From positions 41,544 to 105,543 of the forward strand of contig NZ_JBDLLG010000020.1 of NCBI RefSeq assembly GCF_039822625.1: a DNA stretch of 64,000 bases, in the 5' to 3' direction. Shown here one piece after another: positions 8,108-15,179 of this stretch. Both the position numbers and the translations under genes were made by a program. Under the pieces are notes generated by a model that did no database searches, was not told the DNA's origin, and was given only the letters and a program-made list of their open reading frames with translations. Every line of letters starts with the position of its first letter. Positions within the stretch are counted from its first letter, which is position 1. The DNA is from Marinimicrobium locisalis. GTDB lineage: Bacteria; Pseudomonadota; Gammaproteobacteria; Pseudomonadales; Cellvibrionaceae.

Positions 8108-9040
8108 ATGCCGGTTTATCTTGCCTACGCCCTGGTGGTATTAATCTGGTCCACAACGCCGCTGGCGATTCAGTGGAGCAATGACAGCGTTTCGTTTCTG
8201 ACGGCGGTGGTGCTGCGAATGACGCTGGCGGCGGCATTGGCTCTGGTGATCGTGGCCCTGCTTCGTCGCCGCCTGTTCGACCGCCCCGGCGCCTGGAAAG
8301 CATACTTGGCCGCCTCCTTTGGCATTTTCCCCAATATGCTGGTGGTGTACTGGTCCGCGCAGTTCATTCCCTCAGGCTTGATTGCCGTAATCTTTGCCCT
8401 GTCGCCGTTTGTAACCGGCGGCCTGAGCTGGTTGATTTTAAAAGAGAACCCTTTCAACCCGCGCCGAGTGCTGGCGCTGTTGGTCGCGCTCGCGGGGCTG
8501 TGCGTGATTTTCTGGGATCAGATTCGGATCGACGAGCGTTCGGCGTTCGGTATTGGTGGCCTTCTGCTCTCCTGCGCCATGTTTAGCTTGAGTAGCGTGA
8601 GCTTGAAAAAACTCGATTGCGGTACCGGCCCGCTCGAGCAGACGGCGGGCGCGCTCCTGTTTGCCTTGCCGGGGCTACTGCTGAGCTGGTGGATGGTCGA
8701 AGGCGCCTTGCCTCAGGCGCTTTCCGCCAAAAGCCTAACGGGGCTGCTGTATCTGGCGGTGCTGGGTTCCCTGCTCGGCTTCACCTTGTTTTATTTTGTG
8801 CTGCAACGGTTGACGCCCAGCGCCGTGTCACTGATTACCTTGATGACGCCAGTGCTGGCATTGTTTATCGGTGCCGTGGTGGCGGATGAGCGCCTGTCAC
8901 TATCCCTTCTGGTGGGCGCGGCCATGGTGCTGCTGGCGTTGCTGGGGTACCTCGACCTGGGGTTGGATTCGGCGCTACGCCGAAGGCTGGGGAAAAAGAA
9001 ACAGGCGACGGAGACGGAGATGGAAGTTAATGGTGCATAA
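8108..9040 (+). CDS. EamA/DMT-family inner-membrane transporter
   Basis: A 310-residue permease of the drug/metabolite transporter superfamily with about ten transmembrane helices in two EamA repeats. The first repeat includes VVLRMTLAAALALVI and FIPSGLIAVIFALSPF; the second includes LGSLLGFTLFYFVLQRLTPS and LITLMTPVLALFIGAVVADE, the typical end of EamA domains. An AAGGAG Shine-Dalgarno lies seven bases before the ATG. Family members export amino acids, purines or other metabolites; the substrate here is unknown. The leader peptide and terminator upstream suggest control by premature termination. Confidence 0.9.
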   Translation: MPVYLAYALVVLIWSTTPLAIQWSNDSVSFLTAVVLRMTLAAALALVIVALLRRRLFDRPGAWKAYLAASFGIFPNMLVVYWSAQFIPSGLIAVIFALSPFVTGGLSWLILKENPFNPRRVLALLVALAGLCVIFWDQIRIDERSAFGIGGLLLSCAMFSLSSVSLKKLDCGTGPLEQTAGALLFALPGLLLSWWMVEGALPQALSAKSLTGLLYLAVLGSLLGFTLFYFVLQRLTPSAVSLITLMTPVLALFIGAVVADERLSLSLLVGAAMVLLALLGYLDLGLDSALRRRLGKKKQATETEMEVNGA

Positions 9041-9043
9041 CGG

Positions 9044-9070
9044 TGCACCAAGGTGTTCCAGTTTGGTGCG
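9044..9070 (+). promoter_or_regulatory. Tandem NtrC-like enhancer sites
   Basis: Three spaced half-sites read TGCACCA-agg-TGTTCCA-gtt-TGGTGCG, giving two overlapping dyads that resemble the NtrC consensus TGCACCA-N3-TGGTGCA. A further TGGTGCA half-site lies at 9031-9037. They sit roughly 90-100 bp upstream of a sigma-54 promoter, the usual enhancer distance. The pattern is seen directly; NtrC binding is inferred. Confidence 0.5.
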
Positions 9071-9143
9071 TTTCAAATTTATTGTTGTGGCGTCATAGAG
9101 GGCGTTGAATTATAACCTTATGATTTTAAAGAAAAAATGAAAG

Positions 9144-9160
9144 TTGGCTTGGTCCCTGCT
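9144..9160 (+). promoter_or_regulatory. Sigma-54 (RpoN) promoter of the TorF-family porin
   Basis: TTGGCTTGGTCCCTGCT has the invariant GG at -24 and GC at -12 with exactly 10 bp between, and matches TTGGC and TGCT of the RpoN consensus. The transcript would start near 9172, giving a ~90-nt leader that includes a hairpin at about 9195-9221 (CCGCTGA/TCAGCGG arms). Confidence 0.6.
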
Positions 9161-9259
9161 AAAGCCTGGGCACCGGTACAAAAATCGGATAGACCGCTGA
9201 GCCCCAAAACGGGTCAGCGGCATTAAAAAACTCAAAGCTCGCATTTAGAGGAAGAACTC

Positions 9260-9937
9260 ATGAAGATGAAGCAAAGTATTCTGGCTGGCGCCGTTGCCGT
9301 TTCCGCAATGGCTTCCGCGGCTCTGGCGCCGGTCGCCAATGCCGAAGTTTCCGCCTCGGTGGGTGCCGCCAATATGTATTACTGGCGTGGTTATGATCTG
9401 GGTAACGGGGATCCGGCTATTTGGGGCGACATTAACGTCAGTGGCAATGGGGCCTATGCCGGCATGTGGGCTTCTTCCGGTGACGCCTCGGCGGGAACCG
9501 AGTACGACCTGTACGTGGGCTACGGCTCTTCCGTGGGCGACTTCTCTTACGATTTCAGCCTGTGGACTTACGCCTACCCGTCTACGAAGGAAACGACTGC
9601 GGACCTCGACACCGGCAGTCTTGTGCAAGAGAGCACGCCGACTTCTCCGGGAGACTTGGTCGAGTTCATTACCGGCCTGGGCTATGGCCCTGTTTCCGTA
9701 ACCTACTACCACGGTCTGGAAGATTTGGATGAGTATTGGTACGCCACTGTTGGCCTGAGCGCGGGTGACTTCGCTTTCACCTATGGCCTTCACGAAGATG
9801 ACTACGCGCACTTCGATATCGGGTATGCCTACAATGACAATCTTAGCTTCACTCTTGGTTTGGTCGCCGATGATGCGGACTTCGGTGTGAGCGACGAAGC
9901 TAAATTTGTTGTCGGCTTTAGCATCCCCATCGAGTAA
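9260..9937 (+). CDS. TorF-family putative porin (Gcw_chp domain)
   Basis: A 225-residue predicted outer-membrane barrel. A cleavable signal peptide (MKMKQSILAGAVAVSAMASA, cleavage after ANA near residue 28) is followed by ASVGAANMYYWRGYDLGNGDP, the start typical of the TorF/Gcw_chp family. Alternating aromatic beta-strand segments follow, and it ends FVVGFSIPIE. It is acidic and Gly/Tyr-rich. In other bacteria, family members are often near ammonium-transport or glutamine genes; here the predicted sigma-54 promoter and NtrC-like sites independently suggest nitrogen control. The transported substrate is unknown. Confidence 0.82.
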   Translation: MKMKQSILAGAVAVSAMASAALAPVANAEVSASVGAANMYYWRGYDLGNGDPAIWGDINVSGNGAYAGMWASSGDASAGTEYDLYVGYGSSVGDFSYDFSLWTYAYPSTKETTADLDTGSLVQESTPTSPGDLVEFITGLGYGPVSVTYYHGLEDLDEYWYATVGLSAGDFAFTYGLHEDDYAHFDIGYAYNDNLSFTLGLVADDADFGVSDEAKFVVGFSIPIE

Positions 9938-9974
9938 GTCTGGCGTAACTTTTAATGCGCTTACCGGCCTGATT

Positions 9975-10003
9975 AGAAAGGGTGCCAAAGCGGCACCCTT
10001 TCT
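9975..10003 (+). terminator. Terminator after the TorF-family porin
   Basis: A 12-bp perfect hairpin, AGAAAGGGTGCC / GGCACCCTTTCT, with a 5-nt loop. It is followed by only a short T-rich stretch (GTTATTTTG). It lies 38 bp after the porin stop codon. Confidence 0.7.
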
Positions 10004-10221
10004 AGCCGTTATTTTGTCGTTTATGCAACGTTTTTTGTGCTCAAATGCGCCAATTCTCGCTGCCGCATGGAACTCGGATAGGGGGAGTGGTACAGTCAGC
10101 GAGCGACTTTTAGTGAGTTGAATGTGAAGTCGCAGGGGCAACTCCTCCCCGTCGCCAAGTGGTTCAGTATTCGACAGGGAGTTTTGCCGGTCCATCGCTA
10201 CAAGGATAAAAGGAGAGCCGT

Positions 10222-12489
10222 ATGCAGCCGTCCTATCTTTCTTTATTTCATTCGTTTGATTTGTCTCGTTTTCGTAAAACCTGCTCCGGTGCCGCGCTCG
10301 GCGCAATGGTGGCGGCCAGCCCTCAGGTGTCGGCTCAAAGCTCTCAATCCGTTATGGAAGAGGTTCTGGTGACCGCCCAAAAGCGCGAGCAGTCGCTGCA
10401 GGATGTTTCCGTCGCCGTCACCGCCTTCTCCGGCGAAGCCATTGAAAAAATGGGCTTTGAGGAGGGGTTGGATATTACCCAGCAAGTGCCCAACATGAAC
10501 TTCTTCGCCATTTTTGGTGAAGCTTCCAGCCCCTCCATCAGTTTGCGCGGTATCAGCCTGGTGAATTTCTCCGACTCCTGGGAATCACCGGTGGCGTTGT
10601 ATGTGGATGATGTGTATCGCGGCAACCCCGCCGGTTCGGCGATTCAGTTGTTTGATTTGAAGCGCGTGGAAGTTTTGCGCGGCCCGCAGGGGACACTCTA
10701 CGGCCGGAATACCACTGGCGGCTTGGTGCACTATGTCTCCAAAAAGCCGACGGAGACGTTTGAATCCTCCGCCAGTGTCAGCTACGGCAGCTATGCCGAA
10801 ACCATTGTGGAAGGCATGGTGTCGGGCCCGCTGGCCGATGGCCTGATGGCTCGTGCCGCGGTAAAGCGCACCCACAACGAGGGCTGGCAAACCAACTGGG
10901 TGGACGGCGAAAAACTTAATGACACCGATAGCTATGGCTACCGGTTACAGGTGCTTCGCGATTACGAGGATGATGGCAGCTGGTTGCTGAATGTTCACGG
11001 TGGCCGGGCGGATCAGCAGTCCGTGGGCTTTGCCCATATGGGTTATCTGGAGTCCGCCGATGAATCGGCGGCCACCTGCAGCATCGACCGTATTCAGTCC
11101 GGGCTGTGTACCAGTGCCACCTTTGAAATGACCGGCCGTGAAGCGGCGGGCGATCACTTTGACCCCGAGTGGGTGGCCTCCAGCTCACCGGAGGGGCTGA
11201 CCACTTACATTGATACCTTTGGCAGCTCTTTGAAAGTGGAGTTACCGCTGGCCGAAGGCATTGAGTTTACTTCGGTGTCCGCCGTTGAGAAGCTGGACAA
11301 GTTCATGCAGGACGATGGCGACGGTACCTCTGTCGTATACTTCGATGAGCAGTATTCGGTGGATGCGGAGCAGTACACCCAGGAGTTTCGGGTCAATGGC
11401 CAGACCGCCAAATCCAAATGGGTGACCGGTTTCTATTACTATGATGACCACCGGGATTTGTTGACCGAATCTCCAACCGCCGAGAGTGCCCGCACTGATT
11501 CCTGGTACGAGTTCTCGCACCGCGAAGACGTGGTACTGGACTCCCAGTCCTGGGCGGTATTCGGCCAATACGAACACGACCTTACTTCTGAGCTGACGGC
11601 GATTGCCGGTGTTCGCTATACCGAGGAGAAACGCCAGTTTGAGCAGGACTCCGGGCCCAGTTTCTACGATGAAATTGATGTGCAGGATCGCCTGGAGGAG
11701 GATTCTGTTACCGGAAAACTGGGGCTCGACTGGCGTGTCAATCCCGATACGCTGATCTTCGGCAATGTTTCAACCGGTTTCAAAAGTGGTGGTTTCTCGG
11801 GTAGCTACAACGCCTCCCTTCAGGCGACGCGTCCGGTGGAAGCCGAAGATGTTGTGAACTATGAATTGGGCTACAAGCAGACTCTGGCCGGCGGCCGTGT
11901 AAGAGTGAACGCCTCGCTCTTTAATTATGAGGTGGAAGGCTACCAGGCTCAGGTGTTCATGAGCGTGGAAGATGGCAGCGTGATCACCAACGCGGGGGAT
12001 GTGACCGGCACCGGGGCAGAAGTGGAAGTGAACGCTCAGGTAACGGATAACTTTGAGGTTATTGCGGGTCTGGGTTGGCTCGATACCGAGTTTGAATCGG
12101 ACCAAATCTTTAAAGTGGCCGGTGATGAGTACACCCTTGATGGCAATGAATTGCCCTCGGCACCCAACCTGACCTACAACCTGGTGGCGCGTTATTACCA
12201 GGGCCTAGGGGGCAACGGTGAACTGACCTACCAAGTGGATTACAGTTGGCAGGACGAGCAATACCTGCAGATCGAAAACGATCCCTATTCACAGCAGTCC
12301 GCGTATGGTCTGGTTAATGCCAAGCTCAGTTGGATGTCACCCGGTGGTACCTGGACGGTGGCGGCCTTCGCCAATAACTTGGCCGATGAAGAGTACTTCA
12401 CCTACCAGAACACCTTGGGCGCTGACTGGGGCTATGGTGTGTGGGGTAAGCCCCGGACAGTCGGGGCGCGCGTCGGCTGGAAGTTCTAG
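10222..12489 (+). CDS. TonB-dependent outer-membrane receptor
   Basis: 755 residues. A signal peptide (~1-38, ending VSAQSS) is followed by a TonB-box-like EEVLVTAQKREQSLQDV, typical of marine gammaproteobacterial receptors. The plug domain (roughly 50-165) contains ISLRGIS, VALYVDDVYRG and VEVLRGPQGTLYGRNTTGG. The barrel ends with the terminal strand GARVGWKF. An AGGAG site lies seven bases upstream. The ligand cannot be read from sequence; no sugar-utilisation or siderophore genes are adjacent. The neighbouring glycerophosphodiesterase is on the other strand. Confidence 0.93.
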   Translation: MQPSYLSLFHSFDLSRFRKTCSGAALGAMVAASPQVSAQSSQSVMEEVLVTAQKREQSLQDVSVAVTAFSGEAIEKMGFEEGLDITQQVPNMNFFAIFGEASSPSISLRGISLVNFSDSWESPVALYVDDVYRGNPAGSAIQLFDLKRVEVLRGPQGTLYGRNTTGGLVHYVSKKPTETFESSASVSYGSYAETIVEGMVSGPLADGLMARAAVKRTHNEGWQTNWVDGEKLNDTDSYGYRLQVLRDYEDDGSWLLNVHGGRADQQSVGFAHMGYLESADESAATCSIDRIQSGLCTSATFEMTGREAAGDHFDPEWVASSSPEGLTTYIDTFGSSLKVELPLAEGIEFTSVSAVEKLDKFMQDDGDGTSVVYFDEQYSVDAEQYTQEFRVNGQTAKSKWVTGFYYYDDHRDLLTESPTAESARTDSWYEFSHREDVVLDSQSWAVFGQYEHDLTSELTAIAGVRYTEEKRQFEQDSGPSFYDEIDVQDRLEEDSVTGKLGLDWRVNPDTLIFGNVSTGFKSGGFSGSYNASLQATRPVEAEDVVNYELGYKQTLAGGRVRVNASLFNYEVEGYQAQVFMSVEDGSVITNAGDVTGTGAEVEVNAQVTDNFEVIAGLGWLDTEFESDQIFKVAGDEYTLDGNELPSAPNLTYNLVARYYQGLGGNGELTYQVDYSWQDEQYLQIENDPYSQQSAYGLVNAKLSWMSPGGTWTVAAFANNLADEEYFTYQNTLGADWGYGVWGKPRTVGARVGWKF

Positions 12490-12507
12490 GAAAGCTTGGC
12501 TAACGCG

Positions 12508-12541
12508 GGGCACCTCCGTTTTATTAGAGGTGCCCGTTGTT
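12508..12541. terminator. Terminator shared by the convergent TonB receptor and ugpQ genes
   Basis: GGGCACCTC / GAGGTGCCC, a 9-bp perfect stem with a 10-nt loop, followed by GTTGTTT. It overlaps the last codons of the opposing ugpQ gene (stop at 12524-12526), so it ends the receptor transcript while forming part of the ugpQ 3' end. Confidence 0.7.
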
Positions 12542-13219
12542 TAGGTAACGCATAAAAGCATCGGGGTGGTCGGTGTAAACGCCGTCCATCCCAGCCTCGA
12601 CCAACCGTCGCCAATCGGTCGGGTGGTTGGCGGTATACACCCACACTTTCTTTCCCTTCTCCCGGCAGGTTTGAACCAGTGTTTGCGGCATGAAGTCCAT
12701 GCTGATATTCACGCTGTAGGGCGCCAGTACATCGATGGCGTGCGGCAGCTCGATGGGAACGCCGTAAAGCAGAAGCCCGCGGCGTAGCTCGGGCATGGTT
12801 TGCTGCAGTTGCGCCAGTTGCGTGTGATCAAAGGTAGAGACGACATAGGTGTCGAGGCTTTGCCCGTGATCGCGGCAGTGCGCGGTCAACTGTTCCTGCA
12901 GGGTGTCGGCGCAATTCAGGCCTTTGAGCTCGATGTTCAGCAACGCTCGCTCCCCTACCAGTTCCAATACCTGACGAAGGCGCGGCAAGGGCTCGCCGTT
13001 GCTCAGGCGCAGGGCTTCGAGTTGCTCAAGGGAAAGGTCGGGCAAAACCTGGTGGCCCGCAATCTCTCGGCCTAGGCGACGGTCGTGCGTCACCCACAAC
13101 TCCCCGTGAAACTGCCAGACGTCGATTTCTATGGCGGGCACGCCCAGCGCGAGGCTGCGTCGAATTCCTTCCAGGCTGTTTTCCGGGCCGGGACCACCCC
13201 GGTGAGCAATGCAGAGCAT
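12524..13219 (-). CDS. ugpQ: Glycerophosphodiester phosphodiesterase
   Basis: Hydrolyses deacylated phospholipids to glycerol-3-phosphate plus an alcohol. 231 residues, a cytosolic GDPD without signal peptide. The active-site block is complete: MLCIAHRGGPGPENSLEG (HRG and the Glu of ENS), EIDVW, WVTHDRRLGR (general-acid His) and NIELKG. It ends with a GDPD-typical VYTDHPDAFMRYL. It lies just downstream of murU on the same strand (22-bp gap), so a link to envelope recycling is possible. The symbol is by family resemblance. Confidence 0.9.
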   Translation of the reverse strand: MLCIAHRGGPGPENSLEGIRRSLALGVPAIEIDVWQFHGELWVTHDRRLGREIAGHQVLPDLSLEQLEALRLSNGEPLPRLRQVLELVGERALLNIELKGLNCADTLQEQLTAHCRDHGQSLDTYVVSTFDHTQLAQLQQTMPELRRGLLLYGVPIELPHAIDVLAPYSVNISMDFMPQTLVQTCREKGKKVWVYTANHPTDWRRLVEAGMDGVYTDHPDAFMRYLNNGHL

Positions 13220-13241
13220 AGGGCTTGTTCTCCTTTGGGAG

Positions 13242-13946
13242 TCAGTAACCTGTGGCGGTCAAGATTATGTCCATTTGTTTCAGGCGCTCCGGGGTGCCGA
13301 TGTCACTCCAGCGTCCCTCGTGCAAGCGGCCTTCCAACTGGCCTTTGTCCACGGCGGGAAGCAGCGCTTCCAGCAGCGGAAAGACGGCCCGACGATGAGG
13401 GTAATCGGCGATCAGCTCGGGCCGCAACAGGCTGATGCCAGCAAACGTATAGCGCGGGGCGAAGTGGCTTTCCTGACCGCCTGCCCGGCTCAGGCGGTGC
13501 TCCGGGGTAAGGGCGAAGTCCCCCTCCGGGTGAAAGTCGGGGTTGGGCACCAACAGCAGCCGCCCCTGGCTCTCCGCCTCCAGTGGGGGATGGGAGAGAG
13601 CCCGGAGGGGATAGTCCGTCCACACATCCCCGTTGATCATCAAAAAGGGGGCCTCGCCCAATAGCGGCAGTGCTTGGAAGATGGCGCCGCCGGTTTCCAG
13701 AGGCTCGGGCTCCCGTGAATAGCGAATGCTTAGGCCGAAGGGTTGACCGTCGCCGGCGAACTGTTCGATCTGCTCGCCCCGGTAGGCGGTGTTGATAACC
13801 ACCTCGTGGATGCCCGCCTCACTGAGCGCTTCTAGATGGTATTGTAGCAGCGGTTTGCCGCCGACCTTCAACAGGGGTTTGGGGGTGTGGTCGGTCAGCG
13901 GGCGCATGCGCTTGCCCAGCCCGGCGGCGAGAATCATGGCCTTCAC
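13242..13946 (-). CDS. murU: N-acetylmuramate-1-phosphate uridylyltransferase MurU
   Basis: Makes UDP-MurNAc from MurNAc-1-phosphate in the peptidoglycan-recycling shortcut that bypasses de novo MurA/MurB. 234 residues. Nucleotidyltransferase signature MKAMILAAGLGKRMRPLTDH, then TPKPLLKVGGKPLL and the metal-binding MINGDVW. Its start overlaps the amgK stop by four bases (13943-13946), so the kinase and uridylyltransferase are coupled. The divergent amgK-murU / lptD layout is the one known from Pseudomonas. Confidence 0.93.
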   Translation of the reverse strand: MKAMILAAGLGKRMRPLTDHTPKPLLKVGGKPLLQYHLEALSEAGIHEVVINTAYRGEQIEQFAGDGQPFGLSIRYSREPEPLETGGAIFQALPLLGEAPFLMINGDVWTDYPLRALSHPPLEAESQGRLLLVPNPDFHPEGDFALTPEHRLSRAGGQESHFAPRYTFAGISLLRPELIADYPHRRAVFPLLEALLPAVDKGQLEGRLHEGRWSDIGTPERLKQMDIILTATGY

Positions 13947-15010
13947 GTGGCGGTCTCTCCCGCTTGTCGATAGTCCCGGTACCAGCTTTGAGCTTGGGCC
14001 CGGGGCAGCACCCGGTGTTCGAACCAGTGACGGAAATCGGCCAGCTCGGGGTAGCGGCTGGTCACTTCCAGAATGTAACGGATGACCAGCGGCAGGTGCT
14101 CCAGATAACCGGGCTTATCATCGCGCAGTGCCAGTCGGGCAAAGATTCCCAGCACCTTAATGTGGCGCTGCAGGCCCATCCAGTCGAACCACTGTAAAAA
14201 CTGGCTCTCGCTCACGCCCTCTAGCAAGCCGATGCCGCTGGCCAGATTACCGTAGCCCAGGGCCCACTGCTGTACCTGGTCGGCCGGCCAACGGATGTAG
14301 CAGTCGCGCAGCAGCGAGACCAGGTCGTAGGTGATGGGGCCCCAGACGGCGTCCTGGAAGTCCACAATGCTCATGCAGCCATCGGGACGTATCAGCAGGT
14401 TGCGGGAGTGGTAATCCCGGTGCACGGCCACCTGAGGCTGTTCCTGGGCGCTTTGTTCCAATTGGCCAAACAGGTCAGTCAGCATCTGCTGTTCCTGCTC
14501 GGTGGCCGGTTGCTCCAATAGCTCGCCGAGAAACCACTCGGGGAACAGGTTCATTTCGCGCCGTAGTAAGGCTTGGTCGTAGGGCGGGAATAGGGCGGCT
14601 TTGGGCGTCTGTTGTAAGGCGAGCAACTGCATCAGCGCCTCACCGTACAAAGCCGTGGCGGATTCGGGCTGCTGAGACAGCGCTCGGTAGAGCAGCCGGT
14701 CGCCGAAATCTTCGAGCAACAAAAAGCCGTTCTCGGGGTCTACAGAAGCCACCTTGGGAACCGCAATATGGTGATTGAGCAAATGCTGGGACAGCTCGGC
14801 GAAGCGACTGGCGTTTTCCCGCTCCGGGGGGGCGTCCACCGCCAACATCGGCGGCTCGGTGTTCAGACGGTAGTAACGGCGAAAGCCGGCGTCCCCCGCC
14901 AGCGGGGCCAGCTCCAGCGCCTGGGGCGATCCGTCGGGGTGCAGCTCGGCCAGTTGGGCTCTCGCCCAGGACTGCAAACTCTCTCGGCGGGCCGTGTGCT
15001 GGTCGGTCAT
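13943..15010 (-). CDS. amgK: Anomeric MurNAc/GlcNAc kinase AmgK
   Basis: Phosphorylates MurNAc (and GlcNAc) at C1 to feed MurU. 355 residues of the aminoglycoside phosphotransferase fold. The catalytic loop is VAVHRDYHSRNLLI and the metal-binding Asp is in SIVDFQDAVWGP; RRYYRLNTEPPMLAVDAPPE is in the N lobe. The start MTDQHTARRESLQ (15008-15010) has AGAGGAC just upstream; the longer frame lacks this support. It diverges from lptD. Cells with this pair usually tolerate fosfomycin better, because they can bypass MurA. Confidence 0.93.
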   Translation of the reverse strand: MTDQHTARRESLQSWARAQLAELHPDGSPQALELAPLAGDAGFRRYYRLNTEPPMLAVDAPPERENASRFAELSQHLLNHHIAVPKVASVDPENGFLLLEDFGDRLLYRALSQQPESATALYGEALMQLLALQQTPKAALFPPYDQALLRREMNLFPEWFLGELLEQPATEQEQQMLTDLFGQLEQSAQEQPQVAVHRDYHSRNLLIRPDGCMSIVDFQDAVWGPITYDLVSLLRDCYIRWPADQVQQWALGYGNLASGIGLLEGVSESQFLQWFDWMGLQRHIKVLGIFARLALRDDKPGYLEHLPLVIRYILEVTSRYPELADFRHWFEHRVLPRAQAQSWYRDYRQAGETAT

Positions 15011-15179
15011 GAGGCGTCCTCTTGGTATTGCGTCTTCATCGATTCTACCCCGGTTCGGCCGGTAAAAGTCAAAAGCCGGTGGCAATCGGAAGCGATTCAT
15101 TCCAAGGTGTGCGTTATTCAAGTAGAATTCCCGGCGTTTTTACGCTCCCCGACACGACAGGCCTGAGACACTTGATTGC

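Noticed and set aside
7962..8144. 60-codon plus-strand frame overlapping the eamA start
   Set aside because: Runs through the terminator and out of frame into eamA; no ribosome-binding site.
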